64,000 bases of DNA from Triglochin maritima (lineage: Eukaryota; Streptophyta; Magnoliopsida; Alismatales; Juncaginaceae): assembly GCA_963682175.1 (NCBI GenBank), contig OY821772.1, positions 54,706,925 through 54,770,924 of the forward strand, written 5' to 3'. Shown in pieces: positions 36,057-46,714 of the stretch. Each line of letters begins with the position of its first letter. The first letter of the stretch is position 1. The translations under genes and the position numbers were made by a program. The notes below the pieces were generated by a model. That model was not told where the DNA came from, did no database searches, and saw only the letters and a program-made list of their open reading frames with translations.

Positions 36057-39056
36057 TCAAGTGGTTTGGGTGTTTGAGCGGAGCCTTACAAGTTTGGAAA
36101 GTGTTTCTTTGGTGGATATTGTGTCAGGGTGATGCTCACCATGTATCGAAGTTCTGATGAAGATCGCCTTTCGAATGAGATCATCCCCCAAGTCATACTT
36201 TCCTCCTCTTATCAACAACTTTGCTCTTGTCTCTAGTACAGTAGCTCGCAAGAGCGCCAGTTCCCGCCAGAGAGCGGTGTTGGCATTGGATTTAACAGGT
36301 TTTCTGCAGCAAATAGATCTGTTCAGCCACTTCTCTGGCTGAGAAAGCAAGGACTCTGCGGCAACCTCCAACGACTCCGTGCAGAGGAGCAAGAGCTTTA
36401 ACGTGGCATTGCATCGAGAGAAGGTGATGAACGTGTGAATTGCAAGGGGAAGAACGACATGCTTCACAATAGGTATTAATTCCGAAGGCTTCGGTTCTAC
36501 AACAACAGGGTCACTGCCCAACCCGAATAACAAAAAACAAGCTGCCCATAAATGTTCAGGATGATGAGTGAGAGACCCTCTCAGACTAACAGCATGGACC
36601 ACAGATTGTGCAACTTTAGTCGTTCCTCGTTTGCGAGCGTAAAGTTTAATAACACCATGGAAATAGATACATTCGGGCTTGCTGCTTTTTCTGGCCACAC
36701 CAAATCTTACCAACATGGAATATGCCTCGGCTTCTGACCTTTTGATGTTCGACTTGCCACAGCCAAACGAGAGGCTGGGCAAACATTTCTTCCAAAATGA
36801 AGCATGAGGATGCCTGTTGGGAATTTTATTTGCTGCCAAAGCCAGAAGTGAAAGTGGGATTGCGTATGGAGCAAACCAGCTGCTTACTTGAACCATTCTG
36901 GTAGCCAAACTCCTTGGACAATCGGCATGATCAAATATCGAAAAACAAACCTCTAAAAGCTGCATGAGAAAGGTGTTCTGCCTCAGATTAATATCCCTGT
37001 CATTCCATGTCAAAACTCTTAGCGGCGTTCTACTGACCGTATCAAGAAGCCTGCTTGGACTTATTGGAAGCTCAGAGAGTACGGCTCCGACAATCCCAAG
37101 TCCTAAAGGAAGCCTGCCAAGTCTCTCTTCAATAGCTCTGAGAGAATCAATTTCGGTGGCTGGATAAGAATTGAGACTTCCCTTCATCAAAGAAATCGCT
37201 TCCACACCGGATAAGAAAGAGAGTTTCATGGCCTCCAAGTCCATTACTTGAGGAAGCCGAGTGGTGATTATGAAATGTGTTTCCTCACCGAATAATGGAA
37301 GAAGATCCATGATATTTCTTCGATCCCACCAGTCTTTCTCATCCTCCAAATTGTCTATAATAACAAGGAAAGGGATGCCTCTGGTCAATTCTTTCTTCAC
37401 TTTGGAAATTGCTTCTTTCTCCTGTTTCTCAAAGCTTTTTACTCTTCCTTTGTCAAAGGAATTATCAGTGTTAACATCTAACTCCAACAAAGGCCGCAAG
37501 TTCAAATAATTTTGCCGAATATATCTAGCTTCTCCTCCTATCCACACTACCATCTTGTACCTCTGGGAAAACCTGTACGCATACTCCAAAGCAAGTTCAG
37601 TCTTCCCAATTCCCGGATCACCTGTCACACAAGCAATACCTTTGCCATACAATATTTTTGTGGATTTCGTCCTCCTATATTTCCTGCTTCTCATCCTTCC
37701 AGGCTGACGTTTTTCATCAGTGTTTTCCATCCTTAATTCAATTTCCTTCTCAGACTCCTTCCATACAACAGGGTTTTTCCCTCTGCTACTCCCCTCTGAT
37801 TGACGGTTTTTCATGCTTTCTCTGGTCAGGAAATTCTCATTACAACGGGTCAAAAATCTCTTTTGTTTACGTTTGGATTTGAGCTCGATATACTCCTTTT
37901 CACTATCACCACTGACATTGCCGAAAAGGATAAGCTCCAATTCAGAAAGCTCTTTCCTTCTTCCAACAAAATCGTCATTTCGTGGAAAAGGAAACTCCTC
38001 CTTCTCCACTGTCTCCTTCCATCTAGTCATCTTTTCCACTGTGTTTCTTCTTCCCAGCCTGGTAGCCAGTAGAATGATGGTATTTAAAATACAATCTCTC
38101 CAATTTCCATCGTGTGCCTCTAGTCTCCAATCATCCATTCGGATAAGCCCGTTGAGTGTGTCTTTCCATTCCTTTTCCGAACCATCATAAAGCATCCACA
38201 ATTCACCACCATGCCTCTCCCACAATTCTCCTTTCTGCTCAATAATATCTCGAGCAAGACAATCATTTACACCAAAATCAAAGTATATAGGAACTAAATT
38301 CTTTTTACCCAAAAAAGTCTGAAGCTCCTCAATTGTATATGGATTTGCGAATGATCTCTTCGTGAGGATAACAACTCCAAAAGTTGATTCTCTCATGACC
38401 TTCTTCACTGCATCATGGCTCCGAGAGTTCTTGCACTCAGACTTATCAGTCGCAAAACAACTAAACCCGTACCTTTCCAGCTCGGCCTGAAGCCAATAAA
38501 CAAAACGCAACAGGGGCGATTTTCTACCATGATAACCAAGATACACATCATAAGCTTTTGATCTATTGTAGGTAGAGAATGCAGTTGAACTTTGCTCAAA
38601 TGAAGAACTCTGGTGGCTTGGGAAGTTCTTTTTATGACTCTCTTTGTGTCCGAGATGACCTCTTCTGGTGATCTGACTGCAGCTCGATGAGCCATCGCTG
38701 CAATTACTACGAGATGCTGGTGCACAAACAGGGATCTCACACAATGTTTCTGGGTCTTCAAAATTCGGGATGCATCTTGAAGTAGTTGGGAAATGAGTTG
38801 ACGATATTAATTTCAGCCGTCTGACCAAATTTTCGGATACAAATCCATTATTATTACTGTTACTATTTAAAAGAAAACCATCAGATGGGACCAAGTCGTT
38901 GAACAGCAGTTGCTCAGAAGTGTAGAGCTTTGGTGATTGTGGGGAGAAGAAGGGAGACTGGCTTGCTGAGAGAAATGACGAGGAAGAGGAAGAAAGAGTC
39001 CTTGAGGTTGTAGTAGGCAATACCCCAGTCTTGGAGCTATCTTGTTGAATATCCAT
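36057..39056 (-). CDS. TIR-NB-ARC-TPR protein (XTNX/TNP class), intronless coding sequence
   Basis: A 999-aa single-exon frame. Order: a Ser-rich N-terminal extension (1-165); TIR domain (about 167-330) opening KAYDVYLGYHG, with the catalytic-type Glu in PYTIEELQTF (243/244); a basic linker (390-470); NB-ARC with P-loop GDPGIGKT (479-486), kinase-2 FLVIIDNLED (563-572), ITTR (597-600) and GRLPLGLGIVG (647-657), and FHG where classic NLRs have MHD; then helical C-terminal repeats of TPR type (RATVLETRAKLLIRGGKYDL). There is no LRR. The long N-terminal extension and lack of LRR match the conserved XTNX/TNP proteins rather than a typical TNL. TNP TIR domains are thought to be NADase-like, but their role in immunity is unsettled. 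The gene lies between the two inverted MULE copies. Confidence 0.92.
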   Translation of the reverse strand: MDIQQDSSKTGVLPTTTSRTLSSSSSSFLSASQSPFFSPQSPKLYTSEQLLFNDLVPSDGFLLNSNSNNNGFVSENLVRRLKLISSTHFPTTSRCIPNFEDPETLCEIPVCAPASRSNCSDGSSSCSQITRRGHLGHKESHKKNFPSHQSSSFEQSSTAFSTYNRSKAYDVYLGYHGRKSPLLRFVYWLQAELERYGFSCFATDKSECKNSRSHDAVKKVMRESTFGVVILTKRSFANPYTIEELQTFLGKKNLVPIYFDFGVNDCLARDIIEQKGELWERHGGELWMLYDGSEKEWKDTLNGLIRMDDWRLEAHDGNWRDCILNTIILLATRLGRRNTVEKMTRWKETVEKEEFPFPRNDDFVGRRKELSELELILFGNVSGDSEKEYIELKSKRKQKRFLTRCNENFLTRESMKNRQSEGSSRGKNPVVWKESEKEIELRMENTDEKRQPGRMRSRKYRRTKSTKILYGKGIACVTGDPGIGKTELALEYAYRFSQRYKMVVWIGGEARYIRQNYLNLRPLLELDVNTDNSFDKGRVKSFEKQEKEAISKVKKELTRGIPFLVIIDNLEDEKDWWDRRNIMDLLPLFGEETHFIITTRLPQVMDLEAMKLSFLSGVEAISLMKGSLNSYPATEIDSLRAIEERLGRLPLGLGIVGAVLSELPISPSRLLDTVSRTPLRVLTWNDRDINLRQNTFLMQLLEVCFSIFDHADCPRSLATRMVQVSSWFAPYAIPLSLLALAANKIPNRHPHASFWKKCLPSLSFGCGKSNIKRSEAEAYSMLVRFGVARKSSKPECIYFHGVIKLYARKRGTTKVAQSVVHAVSLRGSLTHHPEHLWAACFLLFGLGSDPVVVEPKPSELIPIVKHVVLPLAIHTFITFSRCNATLKLLLLCTESLEVAAESLLSQPEKWLNRSICCRKPVKSNANTALWRELALLRATVLETRAKLLIRGGKYDLGDDLIRKAIFIRTSIHGEHHPDTISTKETLSKLVRLRSNTQTT

Positions 39057-40570
39057 GTATCCATCTTCCTAAGATAACCTACAGACGCGTGATACAACTT
39101 TCATGGCACCCTGTTTTGAAGAAAAGAACCTGCAAGGATACATGTTGCCTAAATTATTGATCATTGTTCATAAATATGTAAAATAAATCCTAATCAGAAA
39201 GAATCATGATAATACCACTTATGCAAAACCCAAGTGTCACTGAGTAAAGGGTTATTCAAACATGAATTGCGAAGGAATGAAAACACAATCTGATAAAAGG
39301 CTTTGATATCACTAGGTCTGGGCATTGCTGTAGTTGTTGCTGTGTTTGTGAAAGACAAAAAGACTCTATTCTTTTGTAATTGGTAGCCGGCAAATTTATA
39401 CCCTCAGTTCAGTTTGACTTAAGTAAAAAAAGGAGTACAATACAGAATAAATAAAAGGGTTTCAAAATCAACTAAATTTTCCCAAGAAAATTATAATAAA
39501 ATCCTCATATTCATTATGGTCCATGTAGCAGCATATAAGACTCAATGATTTAAGTTTTATCCGACAAACTTCCCATAATGTTACGTTTCCTTGTCAGCCA
39601 AAACAGTGAAAATTATGTCTAAGGAATGGTTAAGGAGTAATCACAAGTCAACATCCCGAGATACACAGTCAAATATAAGAGATAGTGGAGACAAGATATT
39701 CGAAGTTGAAAACAATCTCTTTCAAAACAAACAAAAAAACAAAAAAGAGGTTCCAAGAATTCCACAACATATACTTGATTGTGCATAACTATTTGATATC
39801 CTGCAGCTAAGTCATGAAGACATGCAATATCAACAAAAGGCAGCAGAAACACCAAAAAAGTCATAAGGTGAAGAGAGAATTGAATGGACACTTGTTTGGG
39901 GATTTCAATAACCAACTCAAATCATATTAGCATAAGAAAATCCATGACAGTATATTTCGGCCATCCCCGTCATTAAGGATAAAACCCACTAGAACCCTAC
40001 AGATCTAAAAAATTAAAATCCATCAAAAATAAATCCTTCTGTCCAAGCCAGAACATACAAGAACACAAACAATCTTGAAAACACGAGCCACAAAAGAAAC
40101 AGAACACAAAACTTTCCATTTCACTGTTCAACAGAATTACATGACACATGCGCTTTACACCAAGAAGACAAAAAAAAATCCATGATATTAACAAACCTAC
40201 AAGAAATTCCACATACTGAAGCCCAAAACACACCCAAAAAAACTTCAATTTTTTTTCTCCACATTGTCTAGTTCCGAACTGTAACTTTTATAAAAATTCG
40301 AAAGAAAAACATCTACAGATAGATTTCTTAAGAAACGAGAACACAAACTTCGGGCTCAGATCCACATCCACCCCCCCTCCCCCCACAAATTTCGTCAAAC
40401 CACAGTTCTAAAATCCAGTCTCGCCACCGAACCCAACCCTAAACAACCCCAAAGTCCCAAAGATCCAATCTTTAATCTTCCAGACCTAAAAAACCACACC
40501 AAACCCAAAACCACCAACTCCGATCCAAAAGGACCGAAACTTCGAGAGAGAGAGAGAGAGAGAGAGAGTG
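39057..40570 (-). promoter_or_regulatory. 5' UTR with intron and (GA)n promoter tract of the TIR-NB-ARC gene
   Basis: On the minus strand the start codon is preceded by a leader with the acceptor ccttgcag (near 39132). Further upstream, 40260-40545 is a G/T-rich leader-like sequence preceded by a run of about 13 CT dinucleotides (GA on plus, 40544-40568), a common feature of plant core promoters. A leader intron of about 1.1 kb is therefore likely; the donor was not fixed. Confidence 0.5.
40544..40568. repeat. (GA)n microsatellite
   Basis: An uninterrupted run of GA dinucleotides at the presumed transcription start of the TIR-NB-ARC gene. Confidence 0.9.
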
Positions 40571-40889
40571 GCGCTGAAAGCTTACATCTTTGCGGTTTCC
40601 TTTACGAAAGGAGGCCAAAGGTGGAAGCTTTCTCCATCGCAGCGGCCCCCTGGCTTGGTTTGGAATCCGCAGGAGCGTGTCGTGGACATGTACCAGACGG
40701 GTCTCGCACTCCACAATGGCATATATTCATGTTCTGTTTTGGGGGCTTTTGCTGTGTGTAAAGGGAAGGACAGAAATGGAAACCAAAAATGTATCATGTT
40801 GAGAATTTGATTTTGTTGTTGTTTTTATATTTTATTAAAGGATTATTAACTTATGTTGCACTTTGCATACTAATTGTTTAAAGTCGGAC

Positions 40890-41255
40890 AATTTATCCTT
40901 GATCTTTCGAATTTTGGCAAGTTGAACTCCTTTATATTTTTGATAAATTGTTTCCAAGATTCCATCCACTTATTTTTGTAATTACCTTTCGGAAAATAAC
41001 CTTAAAACCGACTCAAATACTCGTCAAACACTTACTTTACAACCCCACCCGATCATCTAACTTTGAGGATTATGATTTTGTCTTGGTAATCAAGTTGGAT
41101 TAGGGGGGTGTTTAAACAAGTGTTCGAGTTAGTCTTGAGGTTATTTAGTTAAAGATTATATAAGGGTAAGCGCAGGGTATTTTGGGAATAATGTATCTAA
41201 ATATTAGATAGATGTATGCAACTTGTCAAAATACGAAAGGTCGCTTGTTAAGTCA
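40890..41255. mobile_element. Probable fold-back/MITE element
   Basis: The two halves are imperfect inverted copies: GATCTTTCGAATTTTGGCAA at the left pairs with the complement of TTGTCAAAATACGAAAGGTC at the right, and inner words (AAAATAACCTTAAAACCGAC and the complement of TTAGTCTTGAGGTTATTTAG) continue the pairing. The whole unit of about 365 bp could fold on itself. No clear target duplication was found. Confidence 0.5.
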
Positions 41256-42523
41256 GTTAAGCTTGTACTTAAGAATTACGCTTATTTTACTCTACAACAC
41301 TAAGTAAGCTAAAGCGGAGGCGATAGGACGAATGTTCGTTTTATGTACTTTTATTTTTTCCATGAATATGTTTTTCCTATGAGTAGTTATATACGGACGC
41401 GAGCGTCCGTGACGCGTCCTACGTGGAATAACACGTCAGCTGCCAGTTCAGCGTCCAGTCAACCAAAACTTCTGCGCGGGGAAATGTAAATTACGAATTG
41501 TTGGGTGCGACGGTTCATTTCCCTAAATCACGATTTGTTGGGTGCGACGGTTCATTTCCGTGCGACGGTTCATTTCCCTAAATCACGATTAGACGGTTCG
41601 ACTTCACGTACATCAGTAGCGGCGGTACAGCATTCGAGTAACTTTCCCCATTTCACCCGGAGTTCCTTCCCATACGCTCAACCAAAACCTTCATTGCTCC
41701 AAAACCTTTCCATTCCAGTAACGAAAACCAAGACAAGGCGAAAATGGATCCTTCTCTACCTGAAACCTCCATTGCTCCTGAAATTGTAGCCGCGCAGGTG
41801 TTTTGTCAACCATGTTCTTTCTGGTTCATTTTAAGGTTCATTATTGGCCTCTAACAATTTTTTTGTGTGGTTTAAGGGAAGCACGTACTACTTCCGCGAA
41901 ACCAAGTGCGGTTTCGCGGCCCTTCACAAGCAGTTCGACCGGATGAAGGAGGAGGAGAAAAATGTCTTCCAACGGACGCCTTTCGGTCACTTCCTCAGCT
42001 TTCCTTACGTCACAACTGACAACGAGATACTGGGTTGGTTCGTCGAACACTTCGACGCCAATGAAGTCGGTCTGAGAATAGCCACTGGGGTGGTCCCATT
42101 TACGGTAGAAGACGTCGCCCTTCTACTTGGACTAAGAGTACATGGGCAGAGAGTGGATATGGATGCCATGTACGTAGAGAAACGTGACGGGGTTAACCTC
42201 GACAACACCCAGCTACTGGGTCATCTTACCGCCACGAGCAAGATGGGCGAGGAGGAGGAGCACGTCCGACTCCTTATTTCTATGATTTTCAATCATTTTT
42301 TGTTCTTCGATGGATCACTGCGAACTAAAGCGTGGTACACGAAACACCTTAAGAACCTCAAGCGCCTCAAGAGATATGCGTGGGCAAATGCGGTTCACAC
42401 TTTCTTGGTTGAAGGCCTGGAGGAAGCCCAACGGGAACTCTCGAGGAGGAGATCGTCAGCGAACTTCTCTATGAAGCAGGGCTACGTGTCTGGTTGCGTT
42501 GCCGTATTACAAGTAAGCATCTT

Positions 42524-43390
42524 GGTCCGGAATGAGTGTTGTGTCAGTCCGGAGTAGTGTCGGTTTATGTCCGGAATAAGTGTGTTGCATGTCCGGAATA
42601 GTCCTGTATGTGTCCGGAATGACTGTCTTGCTTGTCCGGAATACGTCTTGTGTCTGTCCGGAATACGTCTTGTGTCTGTCCTGAATAGTGTTGTCTCTGT
42701 CCGGAATAAGTGTCTTGAGGTTGTCCAGAATAAGTATCTTGGTCCGGAATGAGTGTTGTGTCAGTCCGGAGTAGTGTCGGTTTATGTCCGGAATAAGTGT
42801 GTTGCCTGTCCGGAATAGTCCTGTATGTGTCCGGAATGATTGTCTTGCTTGTCCGGAATACGTCTTGTGTCTGTCCGGAATACGTCTTGTGTCTGTCCTG
42901 AATAGTGTTGTCTCTGTCCGGAATAAGTGTCTTGAGGTTGTCCGGAATAAGTGTCTTGTGGTTGTCCGGAATGAGTGTTGTGTCAGTCCGGAGTAGTGTT
43001 GGTTTATGTCCGGAATAAGTGTGTTGCATGTCCGGAATAGTCATGTATGTGTCCGGAATGATTGTCTTGTCTGTCCGGAATACGTCTTGTGTCTGTCCGG
43101 GATAAGTCTTGTGTCTGTCCTGAATAGTGTTGTCTCTGTCCGGAATAAGTGTTGTCTCTGTCCGGAATAAGTGTCTTGAGGTTGTCCGGAATGAGTGTTG
43201 TCTCTGTCCGGAATAAGTGTGTTGCCTGTCCGGAATAAGTGTGTTGCCAGTCCGGAATAGTCTTGTATGTGTCCGGAATGAGTGTCTTGTCTGTCCGGAA
43301 TACGTCTTGTGTCTGTCCGGAATAAGTAATTTGTATGTCCGGAATACGTCTGCGTCTGTCCGGAATAAGAGTTGTGTCTGTCCGGGATGT
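42524..43390 (+). repeat. About 22-bp TCCGGAATA tandem array filling intron 2 of the MULE B protease gene
   Basis: Intron 42513-43425 (913 bp) is built of 21-22-bp units such as GTCCGGAATACGTCTTGTGT and GTCCGGAATAAGTGTCTTGA, arranged in longer blocks: a block of roughly 220 bp recurs near 42530, 42750 and 42975. It is about 285 bp longer than the same intron in copy A. The core is the same as in the intergenic array, but the spacer bases differ. Confidence 0.9.
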
Positions 43391-43919
43391 TATGTTTCTG
43401 TTTTTTAACTCATTCCTGTTTTCAGGTGTGGCTTTGCGAGAAGTTCAAATTGGGGGATCCCCGGTCAGCATTTCCACGGTTCAAGTGTTGGACCGAAATG
43501 TTTAGCAGACGCCAAATCCTTAGAAAATGGGAAGATCGAGGCATCAACTTGTCCCGGATATACTCGGGCCAATTTGAGTTGAAGGGCACCCCAAAACTCA
43601 GTGCACGAGAGCATTCACTGTTGTCAGAGGATCAATTTCCTCCTGCAGCAGCAACTCCCGCAGCGAAGGAAACACCTTCAACTCCTGCAGAAGCAACGGT
43701 CGCCTCGAAGGAAACACCTTCAACATCCACTCTACCAAGGATACAACTCAGTGAATGCAGCATTCCATGTGACCCACTGCTACAAGAGTTGGAACTTAGT
43801 GAGGTGAAGACGAAATGGCTGCGAGCCGAAGCAGCACTTAGGGAGGCGACCATTAAAATTAACAACCTGGAGGAAGAACTCCGGATCTCTCAAGAAGAGT
43901 GTCGTGAGCTGAGAGTCCG

Positions 43920-44640
43920 TGGGGAGGAGGAAGAGAGGGAAAAGAGGGAGGAGGAAGAGAGAAATAAGAGGGAGGCGGAGGAGAGGGAAGAGAAGGAGGA
44001 GGAAGAGAGAAATAAGAGGGAGGCGGAGGAGAGGGAAAAGAGGGAGGAGGAAGAGAGAAGTAAGAGGGAGGCGGAGGAGAGGGAGAAGAGAGAGGAGGAA
44101 GAGAGGGAGAAGAGAGAGGAGGAAGAAAGGAAGAAGAGGAACGAGGAAGAGAGGGAGAAGAGGGAGGAGGAAGAGAAGAAGAAGAGGGAGGAGAATGAGA
44201 GGAATAAGAGGGAGGAGGATGAGAAGAATAAGAGGGAGGAGGATGAGAAGAAGAAGAGGGAGGAGGATGAGAAGCATAAGAGGGAGGAGGAAGAGAGGAA
44301 GAGGAGGTAGGAGGAAGAGAGGAAGAGAAGGGAGGAGGAGGATGAGAAGAAGAGGAGGGAGGAGGATGAGAGGAATAAGAGGGAGGAGGAAGAGAGGAGG
44401 AAGAGGAAGGAGGAAGAGAGAAAAAAGAGGAGGGAGGAGGAGGATGAGAGGAATAAAAGGGAGGAGGAAGAGAGGAAGACGAGGAAGGAGGAAGAGAGAA
44501 AAAGGCGGAGGGAGGAAGAGAGGAAGAAGAGGGAGGAGGAAGACAGGAAGAAGAGGAAGGAGGAAGAGGGAGAGAAGAGGACGGAGGAAGAGAGAAAAAA
44601 GCGGAGGGAGGAAGAGGGAGAGAAGAGGAAGGAGGAAGTT
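43920..44640 (+). repeat. Homopurine coiled-coil-coding repeat of MULE B
   Basis: About 720 bp of almost pure purine on the plus strand, units like GAGGAGGAAGAGAGGAAGAA. It encodes an E/K/R coiled coil and contains the in-frame TAG at 44308-44310. Longer than the copy A equivalent (27500-28105), showing expansion or contraction between copies. Confidence 0.85.
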
Positions 44641-45799
44641 ATGAGGAGACAGGAGGAAAGAAAGAGGAAGGCTGGGGTTGCGCTTCCGCTTTTGCATCCT
44701 CAAAAAATGCGGACCATTAAACCACGCTTGCGCACAGAACACATAGACGAAGCGCAAAGCAAATCTGGCCAAGATGAGGCACAGAAGATTGCCGCAGAAA
44801 AACAAGAAGAAATAAAGGAGGCCGAAGAAGCCACCACAAAAACAAAAGGGCCCGAAGAAGCCAGTGAAGAAACAGCGAAAGATGAACTGGCCGCCCATGT
44901 TTCGTCCACGAGGCCAGATGTGGACGAGACCGCCTTGAGAACGCTGACCAATGATGAGGTACATCGTTTATTGAATGCAACGGCTCCCGAGCGAGAAGCA
45001 AAAGATATTATCTGGAGGGGGTTCTCAGCATTATCAGCAGGGGTGATCTCAAGGAAATAATTTCGCGAGGCACAGAAATCACCAACGAAACTCTTGACGG
45101 CCTAATTGAGGTACTCGTCAGAAGAGGAGGGCAAAAAAAGGTGGTCTGCTTATCAACCTTCGAATCGGAAATGATTGTGGAGGGACAGGGAGAAGATATA
45201 AAGAAAGATTATTTACTCCCAAAAATTGAAGGACTTAATGTGGACGAAGTCGTCATCGCACAACCATGCTGTTTGTCCGGCCACTGGACTCTGTTCGTTG
45301 CCCACGGACCTCGATCAGAGTTCATTCAGTACAACAGCATCTCCCGCACGCTTAAAAGAGGTGAAAATCCTAACCGTTTAGTCGGAAATCATGAATGCAC
45401 CGCGTCTAAGATAGCGGGATTCTGGCGAGGGTTTTTGGCGGTCGAATGGCCACTGAGAGTTGACAGGAAGGGTAGCCAACGACAGCTAGCGGGGAGTAAC
45501 GACTGCGGGCCATACGTTTTGTATTGGATCAAGCGTTTGATGGAGAATGCTGATCCGACTCAGCCGAAGCAGAGCAAGGTTCTTCACCGTTTTAGAGGCG
45601 ATTTGGCCAATTTCTTACTCGAAGACTCTGGGATGTGCGATCAACAATAAACGACTCTGGATGTTTTAATTTTTTTTACAAAGTTATACATGTATACATA
45701 TTAAATTTACATAGACTATTTGAATGATTTATCAATACAATGACATTTGGTGTTGGGTTAAATTATCAATACAAGGACATGTATAAATTATCAATACTC

Positions 45800-46613
45800 T
45801 TAAACCGGACAACAAATACACCTATTCCGGACAGCAAATACACTAATTCCGGACAACAAATACACTTATTCCGGACAGCAAATACATTTATTCCGGAAAA
45901 ACTTAATGTTCCGTTTCTGGACAAAATTTATTCTTAAACCGGACAACAAATACACTTACTCCGAACAACAAATATACTTATTCCGGACAGCAAATACACT
46001 TATTCCGAACAACAAATACACATATTCCGGACAACAAATACACATATTCCGGACAGCAAATACACTTATTCCGGACAACAAATACACTTATTCCGGACAG
46101 CAAATACACTTATTCCGGACAAACTTTTTGTTCCGTTTCGGGACACACTTTATTCTTAAACCGGACAACAAATACACTTATTCCGGACAACAAATACACT
46201 TATTCCGGACAACAAATACATTTATTCCGGACACACTTTATTCTTAAACCGGACAACAAATACACTTATTCTGGACAACAAATACACTTATTCCGGACAA
46301 CAAATACATTTATTCGGGACACACTTTATTCTTAAACCGGACAACAAATACATTTATTCCGGACAACAAATACGCTTATTCCGGACAACAAATACACTTA
46401 TTCCGGACAGCAAATACACTTATTCCGGACAAACTTTTTGTTCCGTTTCGGGACACACTTAAGTCTTAAACCGGACAACAAATACACTTATTCCGGACAA
46501 CAAATACACTTATTCCGGACAAACTTTTTGTTCCGTTTCGGGACACACTTTATTCTTAAACCGGACAACAAATACACTTATTCCGGACAACAAGTACACT
46601 TATTCCGGAATGA
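45800..46613 (-). repeat. TCCGGAATAAG tandem array, part 1, between the convergent genes of MULE B
   Basis: The plus strand reads TTCCGGACAACAAATACACT, the complement of the unit in copy A. The same 22-bp unit, TTAAACCGG variant and CCGTTTCGGGACACAC variant are present. It is shorter than in copy A (about 0.8 versus 2 kb). Confidence 0.9.
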
Positions 46614-46695
46614 TTTATCAATACATGTATACATGTTAAAATTACATAGACTATTTGAATGATTTATCAATACAAGGACATTTGGTGTTGGTTTT
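46612..46695. repeat. Duplicated array-flank segment in MULE B
   Basis: ATGATTTATCAATAC, TTACATAGACTATTTGAATG and GGACATTTGGTGTTGG occur here and again at 45685-45775. In copy A this segment occurs once, at the protease-gene side of the array (26390-26460). It was therefore duplicated in B, so that it now borders both sides of array part 1. Confidence 0.75.
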
Positions 46696-46714
46696 TTATA
46701 TATAAATGATTTTC

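Larger units (their letters stand above)
41744..45650 (+). pseudogene. MULE B second gene: PMD/DUF1985-like domain, coiled coil and C48 (Ulp1-like) protease; frameshifted
   Basis: Exons 41744-41797, 41877-42512 and 43426-45650. Exon 2 is intact over the whole PMD-like region (212 codons, including TTDNEILGWFVEHF, where copy A is shifted). Exon 3 encodes the VWLCEKFKLGDP region, a spacer with a repeated KETPST, and a coiled coil longer than in copy A. Lesions: an in-frame TAG at 44308-44310 in the coiled coil, with the same frame continuing to MRRQEERKRKAG, and a 1-bp loss in a G run near 45016-45021 that shifts the frame just before the protease domain (copy A has seven Gs, this copy five, with one base gained after them). 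The protease part (45141-45650) keeps GHWTLFVAHG, YNSISR and NDCGPYVLYW. If unbroken the protein would be about 970 aa. Confidence 0.8.
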
